DNA of 64,000 nucleotides from Mikania micrantha (lineage: Eukaryota; Streptophyta; Magnoliopsida; Asterales; Asteraceae): the NCBI GenBank assembly GCA_009363875.1, contig CM018693.1, forward strand, positions 77,178,028-77,242,027. Direction: 5' to 3'. Shown one piece after another: positions 1-10,300 of this stretch (positions are counted from its first letter, which is position 1; the number at the start of each line of letters is the position of its first letter). The notes under the pieces were generated by a model. That model was given only the letters and a program-made list of their open reading frames with translations. It was not told the DNA's origin and did no database searches. Both the position numbers and the translations under genes were made by a program.

Positions 1-11
1 TCCCCGCTATC

Positions 12-500
12 CTACTTGAGTTCCCAGAACTCAGTCTCTAGTTTCCTCATCTCACTGCGAGGACAGAATTCAGTGGTCATCAAAGTCTTGACCTCAGTCC
101 AAGTCAGTGCAAGGGCAGCATCAACTCCCCTAGTTCGCTTCTCCCCGTCCCACCAAGTTAGTGCCCTCTTTTGGAAAACACTAGTGGCATAGCGAACTTT
201 CAGGTTATCGGGGCAATCACAGTTTATGAAGGTGTTCTCCATACTCTCAAACCACTGTAGCAGACCAGTGGCTGATTCAGCGCCAGTAAACTTCTGGGGA
301 TTGCAGGAGTTGAAGTGCTTAAATGTGCAAGTTGGCGGGTTTGCACCACCTCTGTTCTGAGTGAAATTCTGATTGGCCTGAGTCAGTTGATTCACCAATC
401 CAGTTATCAGTGTTGCTAACTCTTGTATGCCGGAGTTGGCATTACCGTTGTTAGCATCCCCACTGTTCGAGTCGTCATCGTTGTGACGGCGAGGCGGCAT
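12..500 (-). pseudogene. Element B gag, N-terminal part, with premature stop
   Basis: Start of the Gag of a Ty3/gypsy element read on the minus strand. The 162-residue frame opens with MPPRR, the same start used by intact element A. It has a polar Asn/Gly-rich stretch and then the capsid-type core (LLQWFESME, ALTWWDGEK, TEFCPRSEM). Gag would form the particle and bind element RNA. The frame ends in TAG at 12-14, where element D continues through a methionine, so this copy is broken early. The window edge prevents seeing zinc knuckles or pol. The preceding leader, primer site and LTR are in the expected order to the right. The family is clear; whether the stop is fixed or polymorphic cannot be told. 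Confidence 0.85.
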
Positions 501-767
501 GTTTTTGAGAAATTAGAAACATGTTACTACCGTTTACAACGTAATTCATACAAACAATGGTCAACTGAGTTCATTTAAACAGTTAGGATTACATATAGGA
601 ACTATATTTCTCTCCTATCTGTCATTAAACTCATAACATCTTTAAATTTCCTAATTTTATACTAAGTGTCCTAGTTGGTCATAACTAATATTAGCTAACT
701 ATTCCTAAGTTCCATACATTCCCCACCCTATACCAACACTGACAACCTCCCGATGTAATGCAACAGG

Positions 768-826
768 CTTATATATAGGGCATATGCAGAGGTAGATCGC
801 AATCTCCCCTACACCATCCCACCACC
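768..826 (-). promoter_or_regulatory. TATA-type module, copy in B leader (1)
   Basis: Read on the element's sense (minus) strand it runs from GGTGGGATGG to CATATGCCCTATATATAAGC. The same layout recurs in LTRs A, B, G, K and L, always in sense orientation. TATATATAA fits a core-promoter TATA box; promoter activity is inferred. Confidence 0.55.
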
Positions 827-1423
827 GTTCCATCGCACCACGATTATGCCCTTGTTAGCATTTAGGGAGTATCATGTATCTTACCATAGTCTTACTTCAC
901 AAACCTTATCCTAGGCAGGATAATTTTGAGTGAAGTGGTCTCTAGTTCACTTGGACAATTAGGTTCGCCTAATGTCTAAGTTCACCTGACATATAGGTTT
1001 GCCTATTTCTAGGTTCACCTAATGTCTAAGTTCACCTGACATTATAGTTCCCCTATTGTCTAAGTTCACTAAATTTCATACCAAATCTCAATGTCCATAA
1101 TCATGAATAAGGGTTCATATCATCACTAAGTGTTAGTACCATCACTATGCGTTTATATTATCACCAAGTGTCTATATCATCATCCAAGTCTACAATCAAT
1201 CACTAAGTGTTCGCGTCGTTCATTGATCCTATGCACCCTACGTGTCCAATGAGTGTGTTTATAAATGTATTTATGTATCCATCAAATGTGATCATCCAAG
1301 AATCAATCCAAACCATTCCAACAATCATACCATCAACAACCATATCTTCACAACAATTCCTAGAAATTTCTTAATAATATCCTAGGTTCCTGACACTGAC
1401 AGACCCCCAATATACTACAAATG

Positions 1424-1486
1424 GTATATGTATAGGGCATATGTAAGGGTCAGTCGCAACTGCCCTAGCCAACATCCCACCACCTT
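1424..1486 (-). promoter_or_regulatory. TATA-type module, copy in B leader (2)
   Basis: Same module as at 768-826, with TATGCCCTATACATA as the core and GGTGGGATG at the distal end. Function is inferred from recurrence and resemblance to a TATA box. Confidence 0.5.
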
Positions 1487-1633
1487 TGTAATATACTACG
1501 AGTGTGCCCTTGTCTGGAGATCAAGAGATCTAGCAGATAATTCCTAAAGCAGATAGATTCTTTAACAGATAAGTGTCCCAAATGGGTAGTTCCCTTATTC
1601 CTCAATACTGACATCCACCCGATGTACTGTAAA

Positions 1634-1698
1634 TGGTATATACATAGGGCATATGATAAGGGTAGGTCACAACCGCCCAAACCACCGTCACACCACCT
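1634..1698 (-). promoter_or_regulatory. TATA-type module, copy in B leader (3), degenerate
   Basis: Third tandemly dispersed copy. The core reads ATATGCCCTATGTATATACC on the sense strand and the distal block is GGTGGTGTGACGG. It is the most divergent of the three. Confidence 0.4.
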
Positions 1699-1931
1699 TT
1701 ACAATACACCACGAGTATGTCCTTATCGAGTCATTAGGGCACAAGTAAGCAATTAATTAGTAGCAGCATATATAATCAGATGTATAACAGGAGTTCAGTT
1801 AACATGTAATAAACACATAAGCATGAAATCCTGAATATACTAACTAGTCTATGAAATTAATTCATACTAGGGTATCCTACGGTTATAGACTAGGTCAACC
1901 ATTTCTAGTAACCTAATTCCCTATAACCCAG

Positions 1932-1943
1932 GCTCTGATACCA
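1932..1943 (-). other. Primer-binding site of element B
   Basis: TGGTATCAGAGC on the minus strand, complementary to the 3' end of initiator tRNA-Met. It lies 3 bases from the LTR end at 1947, which fixes the orientation of B and marks the flanking LTR as its 5' LTR. Confidence 0.9.
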
Positions 1944-2534
1944 ATCTGTAACACCCCGACCAATGACGGAAACGTCGGGATGCCACGAGGGATGTGTAGA
2001 TTGTTCAAAAGCTCGTGGGCATCTAAATCAAATCATCATATATCATTCAATCAACCAAAATAATTACACAAAAATCATGTTCATCATGAATTAAATACAT
2101 CAGTTACACAAAAGAATTAGCGAAACTAACTAAACTCTATTCGCCAGAATTTTAGTTAATTAGCTAAGTCCAAGACCCTATATGATGATGTCCAAAAGTG
2201 TAAGTTCCATCTTCATCAACCTACTTAGCCTCATTACCTGAAACATGTAAAAATCAAATGTCAACTACAAAGTAGTTGGTGAGTAATCATAAGTCTTTAT
2301 AATTTAAAATGTTTTACAAATTAGTTTTATAAAACAGGTATAGAGTTTAGAGTTTTCCTTAGAAATCCATATGACACCTGCGAGATAATCCATTACAATA
2401 ACCAAGCACATAACCCATAACACATAATCCAACACATAACCACACATCTCAATTAATCATAACAAATCATAGATAGTCGATCATATAACCATTCAACCAA
2501 TCTCAATCATCAATCATCTCAAATTTTATAAGTG

Positions 2535-2800
2535 GCTATACATGTATCCTTGTAGTTGACCGAAGTCAAAGGCTACGATACACGGATGTGGCAACCTCCA
2601 CGTGACAATACATGCATCCTTGTAGTTGATCAAAGTCAAAGACAACAACACACGGATGAGGCAAACTCCTCGTGACAATACACGCATCATTGTAGTTGAC
2701 CGAAGTCAAAGACAACAACACACGGATGAGGCAAACTCCTCGTGACAATACATGCAGTCATTATGAAGGACCGAAGTCAATAGTAATAACTCATGGAATA
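2535..2800 (-). repeat. 70-bp tandem repeat in LTR B
   Basis: About 3.5 copies with a period of 70 bp, recognisable by 'ccttgtagttgac', 'gaagtcaaag' and 'cacgtgacaatac'. A related, less regular array is in LTR M at about 58800-59060. Confidence 0.85.
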
Positions 2801-2973
2801 TGATAATCCATAACTATGGATTTCATACAATTAAGCAAGTGTCATCCATGTAATATCAGAATAATATTGAAAATGGGTATACATGTTTCACCTCCGAATT
2901 TAAAACAAAAAAGTTTAAAGGAAAGGGAGGGTATGAGAACTCACCTGAAGTCCTTAGAATTCGGGTTCTCGTA

Positions 2974-2978
2974 TTATG
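2974..2978. repeat. Target-site duplication of element A, left copy
   Basis: TTATG, matched exactly at 16339-16343. LTR M shows the uninterrupted site at about 58591-58600. Confidence 0.95.
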
Positions 2979-3297
2979 TGTAACATCAGTGCCGGAACCG
3001 TCACCGGAACAGTGATCTCTACAGTTCATGAACAGAAAACAGGTACAAACTACAAACATTTTATCTCATTTCGTATTCATATTACTTATCATTATCATTT
3101 TGTGTTGTCATAGATCAGATTCAGAAACAGTTAACAGAAACACAGTTCAGAACAAGGGTTCTTGAGTCGGATAATTATCTGGCAACACAGAACCCTCATA
3201 TGATTATTTGCTTAGGATTTATTATGTATAAACGTATGTGAGGCTTTACAGAACAAAACACACGAATATTGTTATATGAATGCTAAATTGACGGGTT

Positions 3298-3446
3298 ATT
3301 CGTATAGGTGACGATCTGTACAAATAAATCTGAAAGTTTAACGTTCTGAGTGATATTCTTTAATTAGAAAACAAGATTGAAAAGTATAGTTATCGTCGTG
3401 TTCGTACGGGTGACGATTCGAACGAATACGCGCGACGACCGTACAT
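3298..3446 (+). promoter_or_regulatory. Paired GGTGACGAT boxes, LTR A (5')
   Basis: Two boxes, GGTGACGATCTGTAC and GGGTGACGATTCGAACGAAT, about 100 bp apart, each embedded in short inverted CG-rich flanks (ATTCGT...ACGAAT). The TGACG core resembles plant bZIP sites. The pair recurs in LTRs B, F, G, J, K and M at a similar distance from the LTR start. A function is inferred. Confidence 0.5.
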
Positions 3447-4095
3447 TTCGATTTAAACAGTTAATTTTGTTTTAAATTTTTAATATAAGAAGATATTAGT
3501 TAATTTATTAGGAATTACAACCTCGAATAATTAAATAAATTCTATTTTATAAACCGTGTCGTTTTATCGCGAAAACCTACGCGAACCGGCATTTTACGCG
3601 AAACCGAACGAGACCGACTAACCGGGTGAGATGGTATCCTTTATTATGGCATTAAATTGCCATAATAACCCTCACCAACCTCTCTCTCTCTCTTCATCAC
3701 GTTTTCTCTCTCTCTCTAGTTCATCACAAAGAAACTATCTTCTTTCTAAGATTTGGAGGTCCAAACCTCGGTGGATTCAAGCAAGGTTGGTGTCAAGACG
3801 TTCCCCTCATCGTGTAGATTCCAGAAGTACAAGAAAAACAAGTAATTAACCGTGGGATTTGAGGTAAACATCCACTTAAAATTCGTTTTTCTAGGGTTTT
3901 CGCGAGTTCAATTGGTTTTGTTGTTTAAATCGGCACTAAAGCACTTAGAACACGTAGATTGGGTTATCACATGGGTTAGAATCTGTTAGAATGAGTTTGT
4001 AACAGGTTTAGCTAGTTAAAACGAGGCTGGAAACACCAAGATCTTTACAGGTTCGTGAGCTAAGGAGCTGGAAAAATGATGCAGCTTCGCCGGCC

Positions 4096-4523
4096 GAACC
4101 CCTACAAACATAGCCGAACCATTTTCTGAGTAACGAACCCTGCAACCACGTGGGAGACCCCTGCAACGAACCTGTGCCCACCTGCCGCCGAACCCTGGAC
4201 CACCTGCACCGAACCATGGCCATGCAACTCACGAACCCAAGATCAACGAGCCTTCAATGGAATCTGGTTTAAGCCAGCCGAACCCCACATGTCCAGTCAA
4301 ACCTTCATCACATGACGAACCCTGTGCTTGTGCGAACCTGTGTAATCATTGATATGGCCGAACTCTTTAAGTTGGCCGCACCCTCACCTAGTTAGAAGCG
4401 AACCTCCTTAGATGCGAGCCATGGGACGAACCCTAGGATTTGTGAACTAGCCTGGCCGAACCATGAAGGTTCGTGGGAGGGGTTGAATTAGCCGAACCCT
4501 ACCTAGAACCTCATAAGGTTCGC
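4096..4523 (+). repeat. CGAACC word zone, LTR A (5')
   Basis: About 14 CGAACC and 2 GGTTCG occurrences in 430 bp, spaced irregularly and often preceded by GC (GCCGAACC). It is not a regular tandem repeat. The same word, with the same sense-strand bias, fills the matching position of LTR B. Confidence 0.8.
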
Positions 4524-5639
4524 TGCCTTGGATTTCATGCAAAGCCTAGAAATCGATTAATGAAGTCGAGATGGGACTAGGATCAATGAAACAAATGTTA
4601 TAACCTAGGGAATGACTAGTGGACCATTGAATCTAATATTTCATGAAAAGTTGATTACATAATAAACATGCATGAGTTATTAAACTTGGGTGTATGCGTG
4701 GGAAAATAGGTGCATGAGAGATCACATATATGCATGCATCTCTAACACTAAAAAGTTGGCCATGCAAGATAGTTTAACCACTATGTTAAATTGGTTACAA
4801 GTTCATGAGAATCAACGACACAAGATTGGGTAAGTGACTAGAAACCAAAGACGTTCAATTGGGCCTAAGTGGGCCCAATGGGGCTTAGTGAAGCCCATCA
4901 TGTATTAAATGATAACGTAAATCATGTAATGATATTTTGATAAAATAAATGGCATTGATTTCCTTTAAGTTTACTTGATTATAAAAGTATTGTAATGTTA
5001 GGTTTAAAGACTTGTTTGATTTAAATTGCTTACTTTGAATAAATTGAATTGGGAACTTGTTATAAAATAGACAATATAATTGTCTGGATTTGCTCAAAAT
5101 ACAAAGGAAACTCTGCCGAAATTTTCTAAAATTTAAAGGTAAGTTAGTAACTAATCATGGGAATTGGGATCATAAGAAGGGTAATTAAGATAGAGTAGAT
5201 CTTAGATACACTTAGTACTAAGACACTTAGTTGCACCCACGACAAGACTCAAGGTCTTAGGCACAACGACTACTACGCGTACTTATTATATTCGAATTCT
5301 TATAAAATAACTCAGGAACCGAAGAAACTTAGCTTACATACAGGAGCGCGCATTTTGTGTTAGATCAAATTACATAGCAGCACAGGTGAGTTCATTGCCC
5401 CTTTTCTAACATTTTTGTTTTAAAACGCGGGGCTGAGAAGCATGCGTAAACTGTTTACTTAAATTGTTTACTTTAATGCTTTTAAATTTATATGTTTTAC
5501 ATATATATAAATGATATCCTAGACCATGTCTAGGAAGATTTAATGCAGGTTTATTAACTGATTTACTTATATATTAAGTGAATAATCAAGTTAAACTTGA
5601 CTTTTTCAACCAGTCAAAACATTTCAAACAAATCAAATC

Positions 5640-5840
5640 AATTATTTTGACAAAACAAAGGGTGTGAGTTCAAGGGATCAAAACAAACATTTTGACAAAA
5701 CAAGTGGGTGAGTTCAATGGATCAAGACAAACATTTTGACAAAACAAGTGGGTGAATTCAAGGGATCAAATCAAACATTTTGACAAAACAAGTGGGTGAA
5801 TTCAAGGGATCAAATCAAACATTTTGACAAAACAAGTGTG
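5640..5840 (+). repeat. 44-bp tandem repeat in LTR A (5')
   Basis: Roughly 4.5 copies with period 44 bp, marked by 'acattttgacaaaacaagtg' and 'aagggatcaa'. An identical array is in the 3' LTR at about 14760-14960. Confidence 0.9.
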
Positions 5841-6430
5841 GGACATCAAGACATCAACAAAACAATCTTTGCAAAGACAACATTCAATGTTCTACAAACC
5901 AAGTGTTTGTTGAACAATGAATCAAGTGTACTACCGATCAATGAATCTTGTATTCTGTGATCAACACATCAAGTACATCTTGTGACAGAATCAGTCAATC
6001 ATTTTTAAGGGAAAATCTGGGAAATATCAGAGATAGCATACGCCAAAAACATTGACGAAACATAAAATCCTGCATTTCAAGAAGTCCTAGCTAGACCGTT
6101 TGACTTGTAGGTCGTATGTTTGAGGATATTTACAGTTTCCCTAACTACTAAGTACCTAGATTGACAGACTAGTCTACTCGAGTATGACCATAGGCCCCAA
6201 TCATGAGGACTTAGATTTTATTAAATGTTTATTTATTTATTTAATTAAGCATTTATTAAACTGTTTCTACAATTTCTGTGGTTGATCACTATTGTGATGA
6301 ACTTAAGGAATCAACATAGATTCCAAATTGTGGTATTTACAGGAACAAAGGACTGACGAATCATTGGGTTAAAGGTAGGGGTAAAATGCTTAATTTTCAT
6401 TAACAAAAATGTCCTATGCGGATTAGTATG

Positions 6431-6500
6431 CGGTGGGACGGCGTCTGGGCGGGGTTGTAGCCTTGACTCAGGGGTATGCCCTATATATAAGCATACCGAT
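6431..6500 (+). promoter_or_regulatory. TATA-type module 1, LTR A (5')
   Basis: From GGTGGGACGGCG to TATGCCCTATATATAAGCAT in sense orientation. It lies 0.7 kb before the LTR end. If it drives transcription, the RNA would start near 6510 and most of the LTR would be U3. Confidence 0.55.
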
Positions 6501-6655
6501 CTGGATGATACATGTGATGTTAATGAGATTAAGGTTGTTACCCGTGGGATAAACAAAGGTTTTGTGAGAACAATTGAGTCATTGTAAACAAGAGTGTGTG
6601 ATAGGTAAAGATGCTTAATTATCATTAACAACAATGTCCTATGCGGATTAGTATG

Positions 6656-6725
6656 TGGTGGGACGGCGTCTGGGCGGGGTTGTAGCCTCGACTCAGGGGT
6701 ATGCCCTATACATAAGCATACCGAT
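6656..6725 (+). promoter_or_regulatory. TATA-type module 2, LTR A (5')
   Basis: Near-duplicate of module 1, 225 bp downstream, with CCCTATACATAAGC as the core. A surrounding segment of about 100 bp is duplicated along with it. Confidence 0.55.
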
Positions 6726-7221
6726 CTGGATGATACATGTGGTGTTAATGAGGTTAGGGTCTTTACCAAAGAAGGTTTTCAAATCATTTTCAAATCATTT
6801 TCAAATACTAAACTATATGAACTCACCAACCATGTGTTGACCTTTATTTTTGCATGACTTCTCAGGTGACGAACAGGTCAATTAGGAAGTCATTTCTTTT
6901 GGACTAGGACTTCAGATAGAAGACTAGTATTTTGGACCTGCATACTTTTGAAGACATCATGATATAAATTATTTTGTATATCTTGTGTAAATACAAGATA
7001 GTCATTTATTGATGTTTTACAATAGATTTACATTGTTAAATTATGAACGTTACTGCTGTAATTTAACTTTGTAATTCTATTTTAATTAGCATTTCTCATT
7101 TATATCATGTGCAATGTAACAATCTGATCACTCCTGATTATCACTCCCGATATCGCGCCCCGGGAACCTTCCGCCCGACGGGGACTCCGATCCTACCCCG
7201 CCGGCTCGGGGTGTGACAGAT

Positions 7222-7233
7222 TGGTATCAGAGC
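7222..7233 (+). other. Primer-binding site of element A
   Basis: TGGTATCAGAGC, complementary to the 3' end of initiator tRNA-Met, three bases after the LTR end. It sets the plus orientation. Confidence 0.95.
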
Positions 7234-7393
7234 CATGGTTATAGAGAAATATAGGTCACTTATTTAAATGGTTTGGCCTAGACTATAACCTAGGGACCCT
7301 GCATGTAGAGAAAGTAAGACTTAAGACTTATTGCATATTGTCTTCTGTATTCGATCATTGCACTAACCGATGACTTTATTGGTTATGATCAGA

Positions 7394-10300
7394 ATGCCTC
7401 CACGAAGACAACCTCCTTTGATACAGCTACCACCTCAAGACTTGGCTCCACACTCCTCCACACCGTCTCCGAATGACTCTCCACCACCACCTCCTCCACC
7501 TCCTCCTCCCCCTCCTCCATTGATTACTCAAGCATTTGGTTCAGGCACAACACCGACTATGGACCCTGCTACTATCGCTCTGGTGACGTTACTGAGTAGC
7601 CAGATGACGAATCAGATGAAAGAGGCAATACCGGAGATGTTCCTTCGTCTTCGTAATGAGATCCTCAACACTGGCAACACATCAGGAGAAGCTAGTGGAA
7701 ATACTGGAGATTCATCTCACTACTCCTACAAGTCCTTTGTAGGATGTAAACCACCTAGTTTTAGTGGGTCTGAAGGTGCCGTTGGACTAATCCAATGGAT
7801 TGAGAAGATTGAGGCAACGTTGGATCTCTGCAGCTGCCCCGAACACCACAAGGTCCGTTACTCAGCGGGAACATTCAACAAACGGGCTCTGACCTGGTGG
7901 AACGGTCAGATTAATGCCCGAGGAAGAGAAGAAGCCATGGCCATGCCATGGGAAGATTTCAAGACACTGCTGCGAACAGAGTTCTGTCCCAAGAACGAGC
8001 TGCAGAAATTGGAGGTTGAACTATCCAACCATGTGATGAAGGGAGCGGATCACATGGGGTATACAACTCGTTACCACGAGTTGGTTGCTTTGGTACCTGA
8101 CATGGTACCAACTTTGGAGAAAAGGATAGATCGTTATGTAGGTGGACTTCCCGCCTGCATTCAGGGCATGGTTGTTTCAGCCAACCCTACTACTGTTGAG
8201 TCTGCAGTGAGACTGTCTGGGAAACTCACTGATCTTATGGTGGCCTCTGGAGTTTTAAAGAAAGAGGCTGAACCCAACAAGAACAAAGCGGAGCCATCCA
8301 AGAAACCCCACCACCATCAAAAGAAGAAACAAAAGACCATCAAGAACTACGCGGTGGCCACACCTCTGCAACAAATAGCAGCAGCACCACAAAACCCCAA
8401 CCGCAAACCCTACACTGGCACGTTTCCTTTGTGTGCCAAGTGTCAGTATCACCACACTGCTGACACTCCCTGCAAGCATTGCACGGGATGTGGAAGAAAG
8501 GGCCATTGGGTCCAACACTGTAGGATGACTCCTAATCAAGCAGTCAACAATGCTGCTTTGGCTCTCCCTCCACCAGCTAATCAGAACCATGGTGGATGCT
8601 ATAACTGTGGCGAACAAGGCCACTTTGCGAAGAACTGCCCGAAGAAGGCACAACCAGCAGTTCAAGCACCCCGTGGACGAGCCTTTGCTATCGGAGCACC
8701 AGCTGCACGCCAGGACCCAAATGTGGTCACTGGTACGTTTCTCTTACATGACTTTTATGTATCTGTCTTATTTGATACTGGTGCAGATCAGAGTTTTATC
8801 TCTACCGACTTTGTGTGCCAACTAGATTCCATAGAGGAACAGTTAGACTCCCCTTACATTATAGAAGTAGCTAACGGGAAACAGATTACAGTTAGCACAG
8901 TTTATAGAAATTGCCCATTGACACTTAGTGGTCATACATTTGCCATCGACTTGATACCGATGGAATTGGGTAGTTTTGACATCATTGTTGGAATGGATTG
9001 GCTTTCCTCTAACCGAGTGGAAGTTATCTGTTCTGAGAAGCTGCTTCGAATTCCATTGCCGAGTGATCGTGTATTGGAAGTTAAAGGGGATCAAGCAAAG
9101 CGAAGTGTCAAAATCATTTCTTGCATAAAGGCGCGTAAGTGTCTACAGAAGCGGTGCATAGCATTCCTGGCTCATGTGTTGGAAAAAGAGAAAGACAAGA
9201 AAAAGATTCAAGATGTACCAGTAGTGAAAGAATATCCTGAAGTATTCCCCGAAGACCTACCTGGTTTGCCACCTGCGCGACCGGTAGAATTTCGTATTGA
9301 CTTAATTCCTGGAGCAACTCCTGTTGCTAAATCTCCTTACAGGTTAGCACCTTCAGAGATGCAGGAATTGTCAAATCAGTTACAGGAGTTACTTGACAAG
9401 GGATTCATCAGACCGAGCTACTCACCTTGGGGAGCTCCGGTCTTGTTCGTGAAGAAGAAAGACGGATCGTTCAGAATGTGTATAGATTACCGTGAACTGA
9501 ACAAACTAACCATCAAGAATCGGTATCCATTACCGAGGATTGATGATTTGTTTGACCAACTGCAAGGAGCTCAATACTTCTCTAAGATTGACTTGCGGTC
9601 TGGGTATCATCAGTTGAGAGTTCAAGACGAAGACATACCGAAAACGGCCTTCCGAACAAGATACGGGCATTACGAATTCATGGTGATGCCCTTCGGATTG
9701 ACAAATGCACCAGCGGTTTTCATGGACCTCATGAACCGAGTATGCAAGCCGTACTTGGATCAGTTTGTCATTGTTTTCATTGATGACATACTGATTTATT
9801 CCAAGACCAAAACAGAACATGAACAACACCTTAGAAAGATCTTGGAGCTGCTGAAAGAAGAGAAACTCTATGCCAAATTCTCTAAATGTGAGTTTTGGCT
9901 AAGAGAAGTTCAATTTCTGGGCCATGTGGTCAACAGCGAGGGAATTCATGTAGACCCTGCCAAGATTGAAGCAATAAAGAATTGGGACACTCCGAAGACA
10001 CCGACGGAGATACGGTCTTTTCTGGGATTGGCGGGTTATTACAGAAGGTTTATCTCAAACTTTTCTAAGATAGCTTTACCTCTCACTAAGCTAACCCAGA
10101 AAAGTGAACCGTTTGTCTGGGAGCAGAAACAAGAAGATGCTTTTCAGACCTTGAAACAGAAATTATGTGATGCTCCGATTCTATCTCTCCCAGAAGGCTG
10201 TGATGACTTTGTTGTATACTGTGATGCTTCCCATCAGGGACTCGGTTGTGTGTTAATGCAACGGGACAAAGTCATAGCCTATGCATCAAGACAGTTAAAA

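Larger units (their letters stand above)
501..1931 (-). other. Element B untranslated leader between primer site and gag
   Basis: About 1.4 kb without a credible gene lies between the primer-binding site and the gag start of B. It holds three copies of the TATA-type module (listed separately), irregular repeats of a GTTCACC/GGTTCGCC word at about 940-1080, and loosely repeated 'atcac...aagtgt' phrases at 1110-1220. Having these modules downstream of the primer site is unusual, because in the other elements of this window they lie inside the LTR. Confidence 0.7.
1947..2978 (-). repeat. Element B 5' LTR, 3' portion (split by element A)
   Basis: The LTR ends (sense) in GGGGTGTTACA at 1947 and continues rightwards to the insertion point of A at 2978. 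It is clearly related to LTR M at 57008-59709 over its whole length. It contains a predicted acceptor (TTACATGTTTCAG, boundary at 2238), a 70-bp tandem repeat, and a strong donor-like CTTCAG|GTGAG at 2945/2944. The rest of the LTR resumes at 16344. Confidence 0.9.
2979..7218 (+). repeat. Element A 5' LTR
   Basis: It begins TGTAACATCAGTG and ends GGGGTGTGACA. Within it, in order, are paired GGTGACGAT boxes (3298-3446), a CT-rich stretch (3675-3720), a CGAACC word zone (4096-4523), a GGGCC-rich patch (4861-4900), a donor-like CACAG|GTGAGTTC (5395/5396), a 44-bp tandem repeat, two TATA-type modules, and an acceptor-like TTCTCAG (6865). At 4240 bp it is long for an LTR. Short ORFs inside it recur identically in the 3' LTR and are not credible genes. 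Confidence 0.97.

Noticed and set aside
3631..3849. 72-residue ORF repeated identically at 12751-12969
   Set aside because: It lies in the LTR of A and is duplicated only because the LTR is. The composition follows a CT-rich leader, and no relative is found in other LTRs of the window.
6311..6769. 152-residue minus-strand ORF with an internal repeat (also at 15431-15889)
   Set aside because: It is the antisense of the two TATA-type modules in LTR A; the repeat is the duplicated module, not a protein repeat.
7370..7393. In-frame upstream ATG of the A polyprotein
   Set aside because: The MPPRR/MSPRR start is the one shared with B and L. The eight extra residues overlap the predicted splice acceptor.
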